From Polytrichum commune (Eukaryota; Streptophyta; Polytrichopsida; Polytrichales; Polytrichaceae): a stretch of DNA of 64,000 nt. The notes beneath the pieces are model-generated. The model saw only the letters and a list, made by a program, of their open reading frames with translations, searched no databases and was not told the origin of the DNA. The position numbers were made by a program, and so were the translations under genes. Location: positions 43,459,169 through 43,523,168 of the forward strand of contig OX485806.1 in NCBI GenBank assembly GCA_950295325.1. Reading direction: 5' to 3'. Positions 1-10,662 of the stretch are shown here, piece after piece; positions within the stretch are counted from its first letter, which is position 1, and the number at the start of each line of letters is the position of its first letter.

Positions 1-1103
1 CCCCCTCTTCGTGAGGGTCCTCATCATCCGCAGGTAAAAATCCATCCGCAGCTCATCTGCGGGGTAGTTGGTGTACTTCGCCTCGTCGTACAAGCTCCTG
101 CTGGTGCCCAACCCTTCTGGGACTTGGAAAAGCTTTTCCATCCGGGCTATAGGATGGTTTGGCACCTTCAGCAGCTCAGCTTTGTACACGAAGTACAAGC
201 ACAACACTCAGACTATCCTGGTCTTCTTGTCTTTCAATGAGCTGTACGCCCCCTCCGCCGATGCAGCAACGTAATGAGATTTTGAGACGGCGTACTCTGG
301 TTGCAATTTACGCACGATCTCGTACACCTGCTCCGCCCTCCTGTCCTCGACAATCCACAACCAGACGTCGACCTCCTTGAATTTGGGGCTGGCGTAGTCC
401 ACGAACTTGGTGAAGAACGGCTCGTAAAACGGGGTGCTCATTGTCCCCTCGAATGAGGCTCTAGGAATGTTCCTGAAGTCTATCATTCCGAAGGGGAAGC
501 GGTCCCCGGCTGCAGTCCTGATCACCATCCTAGCATCAGAGCCCGGCCAACCTTGGATCTTTAGAGGCTCGAGGGAGACCAAGTTGAAGTGAGCTTCATC
601 CTCGAACATGACGATCTTCTTCTCCTTTATAAAGTTGGAGAAGGCACGCGCGGAGTGTTCGGGAAGCGCCCGGTTCCTTCCCCCCTTCACGAGCTTGGAC
701 CAGAGGAAGTCGTCTCCCACCTCCCTCATGAGTGCCGCCATGGACGCACTGGTGAACTTATACTCGGCTTTGAATGCCCTCCAGTGCGCCTCGTCAACCT
801 CTCCGTCCACGATGAGCTTCTTCTCGGGCACCAGCTTGTGCAGCTCTTGGACGATGGTCGTCTTCTTCTTCCTGTTCTCCGTCCATTCCTTCAAGGTGTA
901 GCATGAAGGGACGCCGCCTTTCCCACCTCTCTCTCCGAGAGACCTTGAAGAGCTCTGAAAAACTCCCTCACCAGTGGCTTCATTTGCTTGAAGCGCGCAG
1001 TCTGGTTGTACAGAATGCCGGTGTCGGGATCAATGAGGTCTCCCGTCTCGTGTTTTTCGAAGACAGTCTTCCATTTTGTCCACACGGAGTCGGACGCTGT
1101 AAT
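1..1103 (-). pseudogene. 3' part of an unrecognised gene, cut by an LTR element (window-edge partial)
   Basis: Reading leftwards from the LTR boundary at 1103 there is a long coding stretch in two frames, joined by a frameshift near 891-894. It contains phrases such as VDVWLWIVEDRRAEQVYEIV and DELRMDFYLRMM. The main frame (894-208) meets a TGA at 208-210, but the same frame continues open to the window edge with conserved-looking protein (LCLYFVYKAELL, then RSLYDEAKYTNYP). The TGA therefore looks like a nonsense mutation rather than the real end. I do not recognise the family. The order of an acidic or aromatic block followed by a short helix before TLTKRG loosely recalls the methyltransferase-like C-terminus of the genes at 28.6-34.6 and 53.6-61.7 kb, but no catalytic motif is clear. 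The N-terminal part is missing because the gypsy element starts at 1104. Confidence 0.5.
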
Positions 1104-2984
1104 TGTGAGGCCAAACCCCCCACCCTTAAGCGTCCGAAGTCCGAGTAGTGGGTTTGGGCTCACATTCCTCCGCGGTATTGGATTTGGACTTGGATGAGTC
1201 CATAGTGCAATGTTCACCCTTCAAGTGGTCTTGGATTTAATTGGTGTCTCCATACCGTACATAAGCCTTTAAGTATTAAGAAATACTTATGTGACTTATG
1301 TCAATCTCTCCCTCGCACCTTTGGTCTTTGCTTCCTTTGTCTTGCCATCGCGAGAGTGCTCCACATTCTCCATTAAGTTGTGCACGTGGTTTATTTTTAA
1401 AGAGAGGATGCAAGTGTCAAAAAAAACACTATTCTCTATAGTCAATCTCAAATACATTTACTTGTGAAAGCCACACATAACACTAACTAGCATAATGTAA
1501 CTAACTACTTGTCTATGAGCTAATTAGGTAGGCTATCTACTAAGCTCCTTCATGAACCCATCTCTTTACTTTCTAATTACATAAACCTAGCTCCTTCATA
1601 AACCCAGCTCCTTCATAAACCCAGCTTCTTAGCTTCTAACTAAACAAACCCAGCTCCTTCATAAACCCAGCTCCTTAGCTTCTAACTAAACAAACCCAGG
1701 TCCTTCATAAACCCAGCTCTTTACTTTCTAACTAAACAAACCCAGCTCCTTCATAAACCCAGCTCCTTCATGAACCCACAACTTTGTAGTTGTAATCCCC
1801 AACTACCTCACTAATTATTCAAGCCCTTAACTAATCTTCCTACCTAATTTCCCTAATTCTACTAACAACCCCTTTCTAATCACACAATTCTTCTCTAATC
1901 CTAAAATCCTAAAATCCTAGAGAGGAGAGGGGGAGAGAGAATTTCCTAACTTCACTAAGACTAACTAATCCACACAAGTATATTTTTGCACTCATCACAA
2001 CATCAAGTGCTCAACTCTTAAACATGGAACTTGCAACCACGTGTATTCAAAACATGAACTTTAAGTACCACAAATTGGAATCATGAATTAACTTTAAAAT
2101 CCTTCACGTCAACACTAATTCTACCAAGAGGTCAAGCCCTCTTCAAGGCTAACAAGCCTTGGCTCTCAAACTAAAAACTAAGCACACACATGTGCTCCAA
2201 TATGGCTTCCCACACCCACACTTATAACTCGTGGGGTGCCTTGGAGCACAAAGGAAAGAGAGGGAAGAATGAGGGATTATATAGTAAGCTTGAGGGGGTG
2301 AGCACCCTCAAGGCTCACGATAAGCCCTTGAGATTTCCTCCTACTTAGTAGGCGCCAATCCTATCTTCTAAGCCTTCCTCCCTCAAATGATCAACAAGGA
2401 TCCTAATTCGAACATTTAACTAGCCTTGGCTTTCTACCTACCACACTTTACCAAACTTGGGATGCTTCAACCCAAACTTAGCCTCCTTCGCTTTCCGCCG
2501 CCATAACTTTTTCCCCTTACTTTCCCAAATCGTCGCTCACCACTTAATTCAAACCACGATGCTTAACTCGTGATTTGATTGGTGCTTTGAGAATTTGCTT
2601 ATCCTCCACCTTGCATTCTTCCTTGGGCCTTCCCCATTAAGTGGCCATGATGAGGTGGTCTACTTGTGCGCTCCATGTGATCCTCCATTCATGCCAATTC
2701 GAATGCACTTGCCTCTTGAGTCACTTTGGTTGTCTCCATCCATTTGTACTAGCCTACTCACTAACTACTCAATCCAAGTTCTCCTTACCTATCCTCATTC
2801 ACTCAAATCCTTCCGAAGGTAAAAACACAATAACAACTCACATCCTAGCCTCTTACAACATGGTACTTCTAAGACTAACATTTCACTCTTTTTATATTTT
2901 TGTGAAGTAACATGCTACTTCAAAGTGCATCAACTAACGTTTCAAGGGTCTAAGACTAAATGTGGGCACCCTTTTGGGCTCACA
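1104..2984 (-). mobile_element. 3' LTR of the gypsy element (1881 bp)
   Basis: It begins TGTGAGGCC and ends GGGCTCACA on the plus strand, the TG...CA form of an LTR. The first 470 bp or so recur at 10195-10662. The left copy carries about 80 bp absent from the right copy (roughly 1243-1321). That extra piece contains an inverted repeat built on ACATAAG/CTTATGT and AAGTATT/AATACTT. No clear polypurine tract precedes this LTR on the minus strand: the adjoining bases (2985-3005) read as a pyrimidine-rich run there. Confidence 0.85.
1541..1775. repeat. minisatellite inside the LTR
   Basis: The phrase CAGCTCCTTCATAAAC recurs about seven times, alternating with CTTCTAACTAAACAAACC, giving a degenerate unit of about 60 bp made of two smaller words. 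The truncated right LTR (10195-10662) ends inside the same repeat, so the repeat may have helped the truncation. Confidence 0.8.
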
Positions 2985-3045
2985 TAATTGGCGACCATCG
3001 GGGGATGAATCCAAACATCTCTTGCTCCAAGGGTAAGTTGCCTAG

Positions 3046-6000
3046 TCAAGCTCGGTACTCCTTACATCTACTTCCCGATGTACGGGTAGGAAAGAGCTCA
3101 CCATTCAACGTTTCCAATTGAATTGAATTATTAGGAAAGACCTCATAGACAAGGTAAGGTCCTAACCATACCGCATTGAATTTCGCCGGAAATTCAAGCT
3201 TTCGTGCGTCTTGAATCATGACCATCATTCCCGGTGTTAGGGCCCTTCTCTTATGTCGTTTGTCGAAAGTAATCTTTCTCCTTCTTTGGATTGCCTCAAT
3301 ATGTTGAGCCGCCATTCTCCTCCCTTCGTCAAGTGCTTCCAAATCGGTTAGTCGATTTCGTAAGGATTGACTTTCGGTAAGTCTCGTACTCACGGCCACC
3401 CTAAGTGACTCGACTTCATATTCGATTGGTAGTGTCGCTTCAAGACCATAGACTAAGGAAAATGGTGTAGCACGCGTAGTTACCTTATAGGTTGTACGGT
3501 ATGCCCAAAGTGCCGCCGTTAGTTTCGTATCCCAATCCCGCTTCGAGTCTATAACCGTCTTGCGTAGTATACTCACCAAAATTCCGTTAACCCTTTCCGT
3601 TTGTCCATTGGTTTGTGGGTGGTAGGGAGTAGTCTTCCGGTGATCAATTTTAAATTTCTCTGTCATCTCTCGAATCAAGTCATTCAAAAAGTGAGTACCC
3701 CTATCGCTTACTAGGATCTTCGGCACCCCGAACCGCGAAATTATGTTTTCGTACATAAATGTTGCCGCGTGTTCCGCCGTGTCGGTCTTCACCGCTTTGG
3801 CTTCCGCCCACTTGGTGAGGTACTCGGTTGCCACCACAATATATTTCATTCCTTTTGAAGATTGGGGATGGACCTCACCCACATAGTCGATGCCCCATTT
3901 TTCGAAAGGAATTAAGGGTAATGATACATGTAAAGGCATCTCCATTCTAAGGTCGTCTCGGGCATACCGTTGGCAAGCGTCGCATTTCCTTACATAGTCA
4001 TGGGCGTCCTTAAATAGTGTAGGCCAAAAGTAGCCCGCTCTAAGTATTTTTTGCCCGGTGAGTTGACCCGAGAAGTGACCGCCGCAAGCGCTATCGTGGC
4101 AAGCGATTAAAATCGCTTCAACCTCCGTTTTTGACACGCATCGTCGTAAAATACCATCGGACCCCCTTCTAAACAACCTATGGCCCACTACAACAAATTG
4201 CCTACTATTTACCCTCACCTTCCTTCTCTCTTCTTTTGTCCACTCTTTGGGCAACTTGTGGGTTGTTAGAAATTCCACTATGCCCGCATACCACTCCGGT
4301 GTAGAAGTGACCACAAAGAGGCTATCATCTACTAACATATCATTTACCGGATTTTTTCCTATCTCCTCCGACAACCTAGACAAGTGGTCCGCTTGTAAAT
4401 GCATACGACCCGGTTTATATTCCACCGTGTAGTCGAATTCTTCTAATAACAAAACCCACCTAGCTAACCTACCACTTAACTCCGCCTTGTTAATTAGATA
4501 CTTGATAGCCATGTGGTCAACAAAAAATACAACCGGGTTGCACATGAGGTAATGTCTAAACTTTTTAACGGAAAACACCATGGCTAGGCACTCCCTCTCC
4601 GTTGTAGAGTAGTTTCTTTCGGCGGGGGTCAATTGCTTACTCGCATAAGCTATAGGTTGATCCTTCTCTTTTTCTCCCGTTGCTTGACAAAGCGCACTCC
4701 CTATTGCCACATCACTAGCATCACAATAGACGTGAAAAGGTTTACCCCAATTGGGTGGTATCAACACCGGATAGGTGCTCAACCTATCCCGCAATTCCTC
4801 AAAGGCTTTTTGACAAGCATCCGTCCACTCGAATTTGACATCCTTTTTGAGCAAATGGGTAATGGGCACCGCTATCTTTGAAAAATTAGGAATAAGTTCC
4901 CGGTACCATCCCACATGTCCTAACAACTTAGAGATCCCCTTGGAATTGGTTGGAGTTGCCAAGTCGCTTATGGCCGCAATCTTATCCGGATCGGGTTCTC
5001 TACCTTTCTCACTAACGACATAACCCAACAACACTCCCTTATTCACTCCCAAAAATGTCTTATCCGGGTTCAATGCTAACCTCATCTTCCTACACCTAAC
5101 CAATGCCTCCCTAACACAATGTAGGTGATCATCCACATTACTTTGTGTGCTAAAATCGTCCACAAAAACGGTCATGGATTTGAACAACAAGTCGGTGAAG
5201 ATATACATTACTAATCGTTGGAAAGTAGCCGGGGCATTACATAACCCAAATGGCATCACTACCCACACAAAAGTACCCCAAGGTGTAGTAAAAGCCGTTT
5301 TATGGATATCTTGGAGGGCTATGGAAATTTGATTATAACCCGCATACCCATCCATAAAGGTATATCGCGAATGACCTCCAACCTCCTCAAGCAACAAGGT
5401 GATAAAAGGTAAGGGGAAGTGATCCTTTTGTGTGCACGAATTCAATTTCCTATAGTCGACACAAACCCTTAATTTCCCATTTTTTTTCTTTACTAAGACC
5501 ATAGGAGAAACCCAATCCGTGATTTCCACCGGCTTGATAAACCCGGCCTTCAATAACCTTTCCAATTCCGCTTTCACCAACAATTGCAATTGAGGATTCA
5601 TCCTCCTCTCCTTTTGTCTAATTGGCCTCGCCCCCGGAATTAAAGGAATCCGGTGCTCTACCATTTCCCTAGGAATTCCCTTAAGCTCATCGTAGGACCA
5701 TGCAAAAGTATCACTAAACTCATCCACCAAATTGCTATACTCCCTAACCTCTTTCTCCCCCAATTTGGAGCCCATCTTCATTTGTCGGGTTTTTCCATTC
5801 TTTAATTTCACATCCACGTACCGCCAATCCGCTTCCGACACATGTGCTTGTTCCTCTTTGTTCCGATACCAATCGGAAGGCACATTGGGGTAATCTTTCA
5901 CATCTTGACCTACAACTATCCCCGTAGACGTGGTCTTGAAATGTAAAGGCTCCTCCAATTTCGATGACTCAATAATCACATCCTCCTCTTGAGTCCCATC

Positions 6001-9000
6001 TACATGAATTAAACTAACCTCACCCTCTTCCACGTCATCTACCCAAGGTGTTAACCCACCGCTAACCCACTCTTCCTCGGTGAGCACCTCACATGGCTCC
6101 AACAATGAGCCCTCTCCTAAACTAACACTAGGAAATTCACTCCCTAAGCCTACTTGGTGAAATGTAACCATTACATCAACCTCGGACTCGGGGTACTCCC
6201 TTAGCCATTGGGCATAATCCCCATTATCCCCATAATTGTAAAAATTAGGACCTAGACTTCCCGAGCCCGAATCTATAACAACCCTTTGACCTTCGGGATG
6301 GACGACTCCCACCAATGCCTTGCCAATCTCATTCTCGTTTAAGTCATCAATTTCCTTCTCCAATGGCAAATACATCTCCTTCTTCATCCATCCTTCTAAT
6401 GAACCAATGGACACTATGACCCTATTACCCTCCGGACCATAAGTGATGGATGGTTTAGGTCCACCCCAATTGACCATAGCATTCGCCATCCGCAACCAAG
6501 GCCTACCTAGCAAAATGGGGAAGGTGTCCTTGTTGGAGTGCATTTTAATGACATGGAAGGTGACCAAGTACTCCTCACCTCCCGTAGTCATTCTACAATC
6601 CTTGATCATCCCCAAAGGCGTAGTCGAACTTTGATTTGCCATATTTATGACCAAAGGTGAAGGCCCCGTGAGTCCAAGTCCCAATTTTTTCATAGTATCC
6701 TCCGGTAGTATATTTAGACTACTCCCTCCGTCGACTAGCACATTAGGAACCACCTTATCTACTATAACAACTTCTATTTCTATAGCTTTCACGTCTCTTC
6801 CACCTTGTGATTGGATCCTAGCGGCTATTTTAGCTTTCACCTTCCTCATCCTCTTGTGTACCGGCATTCCCTCCTTTAATGTTTTCCTTGCCGTGGGTGA
6901 AATTTCCAATAGTTGGCCGAAAGTAATATCCGCCTTGAGTGTACTAAGGTCCGCCCACAAGTCGTACCCGGTAGATCTTTCCACCTTAGAATTACCCACT
7001 ACGTCGAATTCGTCTACGGGAACCCCCGGTCCTTCCCATTCACCCACATCGCTATTATCCAAGTCATGTACCGCATTAGTCCTCTCCCTATCTTGTAAAA
7101 TTATATTTTCCCTCTCCACATCCTTAGTAGCTCTTCTAGCTACCCTATCCAACTCGGAGAGATTAATCTCTTCATCCGAAGAGTAATTTCCTTGCTCTCC
7201 TATTCCTACCTCCAACGGGGCATCCCCTCTCCTAGCCCTAGTAGTTACCGCTAGTGCAGGTGCTTCTTCAACCACACCCTTACCCTTCACTAACTCATAT
7301 GTAATAGCATTGGTGTGAGGAGGCCATTGACTTTGCTCCTCTCCAATTCTCGTTGGGAGAGGAAGCATGTCATCACATGTGGCCTCCAACACTCCATCCA
7401 TGAACCTAACATCTTGGGAGTTAAATGGTCCCGGATCCGTTGGAGGCGCTTGTCTCCCGTTACTACCATTAGGTGGAACTCCTTGTCTATTTTGTATTGG
7501 AATGTAACCGGTTGTAGTTTGCAAGCCCGCCGGTGGATGAAAAGTTTGCCTAGCATTACTATGGTCATAGTATAAGTTAGGTGGCCTAAGTTCATTGGCC
7601 GGTACTCCTTGTGGCCTAGCACCTCGCATATTATCCCTTGCTTGTTGTTGTGGATTAGCCACCGGGTAAGGGACATTAATTATTTTGTCCGGTTGGCGAC
7701 ACGTATCCGAGGGATGACTTCCTCCACAATTGCTACAATTAAACTCTTGACCTTCGGACCAACATTGTCCTTGAGCGTGCCACCTTCCACAAAAGGGATG
7801 AAATTCCTTCTTCTCTAAATTTTGGCCACCTTGCCCTCTAGGTTGTGGTCCTCTATTGCTTCCATTTCCATAGTGAGGTGGCGCTTGACCTCGTTGATTT
7901 TGTTGAGGTGGGTTACCGTTTCCTCTTTGGTCACGGTTTTGTCCACTTCTACAAAATTGACGCGTGTGGCCCGGTTGGCCACATTGGACACACCATAATC
8001 CGGAAGAATGCCTACCCGACTCAACCGGGGGTGGAGGCCCCGGTTGTTGACTCCGGATCATTAATGACATTTGATCCGTGAGGCTTTGCATTTGTTTTAT
8101 CATAGCCTCTTGGAATCCTAGTTGGCTAGCACCTAGTCTTCTCTCAACCTCCTCCAAGTGTGGATCCGTTCTAGGGGCCGGTAGTGCCAAAAGAGGTGCC
8201 GGTTCCCTAACCGCTAAAGGTCGGGGACCGGTGTCCACAATGGCATATGGAATTTGGTTCTCATACTTAGCGGGTTCTACCGCTACCACCCTAGGGCGTA
8301 TGGGGATGAATTGTGGGATCAATTCATCCTCCCTTCTCCATAGCCTTTCGTGATCTTTATCCAAGTTTTCAATATCTCTAGCCGCACGCTTGGCATCCGC
8401 CAAGGTCAAGGGATTCCTTTCTAGAACACCCCTAATAGTTCCGGACTTAAAAAACCCTTGAATGAAAAATTGCTTTAGCGTGTCGTCGTTGAGCATGGTA
8501 CCCACAAATCTAGTGCACACTAAATCAAACCTCCTAATGTAAGCCGAAATTTCTTCCTCCCTTCCTTGCTTCAATGACGACAATGCCCTTAATGCGGTAC
8601 TTTGACCCACTTCCGGCCTAAATTCGTTAAGAAACTCCCTTTGTAATTGTTCCCATCCCCTAAAATGTCCCTCGGCATGATCCCGATACCATTCATAGGC
8701 TTCCCCCTCTAGAGTGGTAGGAAACCACACTAACCAATAACCCGGGTCGGTTATGAGGAAGCTAGCCAACCGTTCGATATACCGTTCCATGTGCCGAGAG
8801 GGGTCTTCATCCTTGGTCCCATAAAATTTAGGGAGATGAGATGGCATATCCATCGCCGCTAAATTTTGTGGAACCACAATTGGTAGGCCTCTTGGCCTAA
8901 CCAATGGGTCTATTGGAGGTATAGGAGGTATGGGCGGAATTGGGGGTATGGGTGGTGGATCCATCCCCCGTTCCTCGGCCATGGTGACCGGTGAACTATT

Positions 9001-9285
9001 CAACAATCCCCTATCAACTTCTACCGGGAATTCTTCTCTAAGTGTGTAATTTTCCGAAGAAGTTTCACCACTCAATTTGGAGGGAGTGATCTCCTCTTCA
9101 AGTTGAGCTCCAAGTTCTAAGGTGTCTAGAATTGACCTAGTCCTAGGTTCGACGTTCAAACAACTCTCTATTCTAACATTATCTTGTTCTAATCTATCAC
9201 TGATTTTAGAGGACCGCCTCTTTCGAGTAGATTTCTCTAGTCCTACTATCAAACTTGGTTTTTGTGAGCGAGTCCTACCTTGCAT
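3046..9285 (-). CDS. gag-pol polyprotein of a Ty3/gypsy retrotransposon (2079 aa)
   Basis: Domains in order, in approximate residues: basic N-terminus; a PPIPPIPPIP low-complexity run (110-125); retrotransposon gag domain (150-330); two CCHC zinc knuckles (CVQCGQPGHTRQFC at 432-445 and CSNCGGSHPSDTC at 517-529); aspartic protease with VDGGSS (about 848); reverse transcriptase (1250-1450) with FVDDF at the catalytic YxDD position; RNase H starting near YCDASD (1520); integrase with an HHCC finger (about 1730-1770) and the D, D, E residues in GIDYV, VSDRG and TERVN (1798-1895). The reading frame has no stop over 6.2 kb, unlike every other large coding region here. It encodes all proteins needed to copy and insert the element. 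Gag and pol are in one frame with no shift site needed. No chromodomain follows integrase. The missing U3 of the 5' LTR probably leaves it without its own promoter. Confidence 0.95.
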   Translation of the reverse strand: MQGRTRSQKPSLIVGLEKSTRKRRSSKISDRLEQDNVRIESCLNVEPRTRSILDTLELGAQLEEEITPSKLSGETSSENYTLREEFPVEVDRGLLNSSPVTMAEERGMDPPPIPPIPPIPPIPPIDPLVRPRGLPIVVPQNLAAMDMPSHLPKFYGTKDEDPSRHMERYIERLASFLITDPGYWLVWFPTTLEGEAYEWYRDHAEGHFRGWEQLQREFLNEFRPEVGQSTALRALSSLKQGREEEISAYIRRFDLVCTRFVGTMLNDDTLKQFFIQGFFKSGTIRGVLERNPLTLADAKRAARDIENLDKDHERLWRREDELIPQFIPIRPRVVAVEPAKYENQIPYAIVDTGPRPLAVREPAPLLALPAPRTDPHLEEVERRLGASQLGFQEAMIKQMQSLTDQMSLMIRSQQPGPPPPVESGRHSSGLWCVQCGQPGHTRQFCRSGQNRDQRGNGNPPQQNQRGQAPPHYGNGSNRGPQPRGQGGQNLEKKEFHPFCGRWHAQGQCWSEGQEFNCSNCGGSHPSDTCRQPDKIINVPYPVANPQQQARDNMRGARPQGVPANELRPPNLYYDHSNARQTFHPPAGLQTTTGYIPIQNRQGVPPNGSNGRQAPPTDPGPFNSQDVRFMDGVLEATCDDMLPLPTRIGEEQSQWPPHTNAITYELVKGKGVVEEAPALAVTTRARRGDAPLEVGIGEQGNYSSDEEINLSELDRVARRATKDVERENIILQDRERTNAVHDLDNSDVGEWEGPGVPVDEFDVVGNSKVERSTGYDLWADLSTLKADITFGQLLEISPTARKTLKEGMPVHKRMRKVKAKIAARIQSQGGRDVKAIEIEVVIVDKVVPNVLVDGGSSLNILPEDTMKKLGLGLTGPSPLVINMANQSSTTPLGMIKDCRMTTGGEEYLVTFHVIKMHSNKDTFPILLGRPWLRMANAMVNWGGPKPSITYGPEGNRVIVSIGSLEGWMKKEMYLPLEKEIDDLNENEIGKALVGVVHPEGQRVVIDSGSGSLGPNFYNYGDNGDYAQWLREYPESEVDVMVTFHQVGLGSEFPSVSLGEGSLLEPCEVLTEEEWVSGGLTPWVDDVEEGEVSLIHVDGTQEEDVIIESSKLEEPLHFKTTSTGIVVGQDVKDYPNVPSDWYRNKEEQAHVSEADWRYVDVKLKNGKTRQMKMGSKLGEKEVREYSNLVDEFSDTFAWSYDELKGIPREMVEHRIPLIPGARPIRQKERRMNPQLQLLVKAELERLLKAGFIKPVEITDWVSPMVLVKKKNGKLRVCVDYRKLNSCTQKDHFPLPFITLLLEEVGGHSRYTFMDGYAGYNQISIALQDIHKTAFTTPWGTFVWVVMPFGLCNAPATFQRLVMYIFTDLLFKSMTVFVDDFSTQSNVDDHLHCVREALVRCRKMRLALNPDKTFLGVNKGVLLGYVVSEKGREPDPDKIAAISDLATPTNSKGISKLLGHVGWYRELIPNFSKIAVPITHLLKKDVKFEWTDACQKAFEELRDRLSTYPVLIPPNWGKPFHVYCDASDVAIGSALCQATGEKEKDQPIAYASKQLTPAERNYSTTERECLAMVFSVKKFRHYLMCNPVVFFVDHMAIKYLINKAELSGRLARWVLLLEEFDYTVEYKPGRMHLQADHLSRLSEEIGKNPVNDMLVDDSLFVVTSTPEWYAGIVEFLTTHKLPKEWTKEERRKVRVNSRQFVVVGHRLFRRGSDGILRRCVSKTEVEAILIACHDSACGGHFSGQLTGQKILRAGYFWPTLFKDAHDYVRKCDACQRYARDDLRMEMPLHVSLPLIPFEKWGIDYVGEVHPQSSKGMKYIVVATEYLTKWAEAKAVKTDTAEHAATFMYENIISRFGVPKILVSDRGTHFLNDLIREMTEKFKIDHRKTTPYHPQTNGQTERVNGILVSILRKTVIDSKRDWDTKLTAALWAYRTTYKVTTRATPFSLVYGLEATLPIEYEVESLRVAVSTRLTESQSLRNRLTDLEALDEGRRMAAQHIEAIQRRRKITFDKRHKRRALTPGMMVMIQDARKLEFPAKFNAVWLGPYLVYEVFPNNSIQLETLNGELFPTRTSGSRCKEYRA

Positions 9286-10172
9286 TCCATAAGAATCGAT
9301 CGACCCTCACTTGACCACACATAATCCTAGCAATTCCCCTTTTAATATTTTCACTTGTCTTGGTGTGGTTATAATTTTTTTAGGAGGTGAGGAAAAGAAC
9401 CTGCAAGCCCACTTAGGTGAAAGAATCCCAATAGGGGATAGGCATGTTCATGTTAATTTTTTGGTTAAGTCGGAGCATCACCTCCGCACCTTCCCGCAAA
9501 TTAACACTCACCACAATACCGATTGTGAGGGGGTGACCTTCCGAGTAGATTATGTTAAAAGTCGAGGCTTCACCCTTCAACTTCTCACACCATCCACAAT
9601 TCGGGAATTACCCTCTACAACGGATAACAACAATCACGAGTACAAAAGGCATTCCTTAATTAGTTAATGAGTTCACTTTGAAGAAATAAACATACCTTGA
9701 GCAATCGCATCCCCCTGTGAGTTAGCACTCCCCTCAATCGTGACTCAATGTAACAACACCATAAACTTTGTGAAATATTAATTTAATCTAGAGCATGAAA
9801 TGACAACTCCCAAAACTTTGAGACTCACCCCGAGGTGAGTGTCAAAGTTCAATGTCCTAAGGTGAATTTACCCTCTAATGTTTTAATGAGCTACTCGGTT
9901 ATAGGTTCCTTTTAAGTTCTTAGCAAATCCCCAAAAAGGTTGAGGATGCACCTTCGCCGCGCTCCTTCCTCAAAAATGAATTTGCGTAATTGACAATGCA
10001 ATTCATTCCAAGGAATAGTTGAAATACAATGAATTCAAATGTAACCCAAAGAGAGAATACTTACCGAGTTTCGGGTGCTCCTTCCCTTCTCTCAAGTTTG
10101 TGTCTCCAATTTTTCCTAGTTGCCTCCAAGTCTCCTAGTCGCCTCCAAGTCTTGTAACTACCTTCCGCTTCG

Positions 10173-10190
10173 CTCCCGGCAGACGCACCA
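10173..10190 (-). other. primer-binding site of the gypsy element
   Basis: On the minus strand, four bases (TAAT) after the LTR end GGCCTCACA, the sequence reads TGGTGCGTCTGCCGGGAG. The starting TGG pairs with the CCA tail of a tRNA. The remainder resembles, with mismatches, the site for tRNA-Asp used by several plant gypsy elements; the tRNA assignment is an inference. Confidence 0.6.
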
Positions 10191-10194
10191 ATTA

Positions 10195-10662
10195 TGTGAG
10201 GCCAAACCCCCCACCCTTAAGCGTCCGTAGTCCGAGTAGTGGGTTTGGGCTCACATTCCTCCGCGGTATTGGATTTGGACTTGGATGAGTCCATAGTGCA
10301 ATGTTCACCCTTCAAGTGGTCTTGGATTTAACTTTGGTCTTTGCTTCCTTTGTCTTGCCATCGCGAGAGTGCTCCACATTCTCCATTAAGTTGTGCACGT
10401 GGTTTATTTTTAAAGAGAGGATGCAAGTGTCAAAAAAAACACTATTCTCTATAGTCAATCTCAAATACATTTACTTGTGAAAGCCACACATAACACTAAC
10501 TAGCATAATGTAACTAACTACTTGTCTATGAGCTAATTAGGTAGGCTATCTACTAAGCTCCTTCATGAACCCATCTCTTTACTTTCTAATTACATAAATC
10601 TAGCTCCTTCATAAACCCAGCTTCTTAGCTTCTAACTAAACAAACCCAGCTCCTTCATAAAC
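10195..10662 (-). mobile_element. truncated 5' LTR of the gypsy element
   Basis: It matches the first 470 bp or so of the 1104-2984 LTR (with the roughly 80-bp indel) and then stops at CTTCATAAAC, after which unrelated sequence starts. Only the U5-side third of the LTR remains, so U3 and its promoter are gone. Confidence 0.85.

Larger units (their letters stand above)
1104..10662 (-). mobile_element. Ty3/gypsy LTR retrotransposon, 5' LTR truncated
   Basis: The element lies on the minus strand: 3' LTR at 1104-2984, one uninterrupted gag-pol frame at 9285-3046, a primer-binding site at 10190-10173 and a truncated 5' LTR at 10195-10662. LTR ends are TGTGAGCCC...GGCCTCACA read on the minus strand. 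The aligned LTR parts are nearly identical apart from a substitution near 1137 and an indel of about 80 bp, so the insertion is fairly young. The 5-bp flank before the left LTR is GTAAT. The right LTR stops at about 10662 inside its sequence, so no matching target duplication can be found. Integrase is followed by no chromodomain, which argues against a chromovirus; I infer a Tat/Athila-type (non-chromoviral) lineage with moderate confidence. Confidence 0.85.

Noticed and set aside
208-210. Removal of stops by U-to-C RNA editing as in hornwort and fern organelles
   Set aside because: The genes are nuclear-type with spliceosomal introns, and other inactivating changes (frameshifts) are present. 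Nothing in the sequence supports editing.
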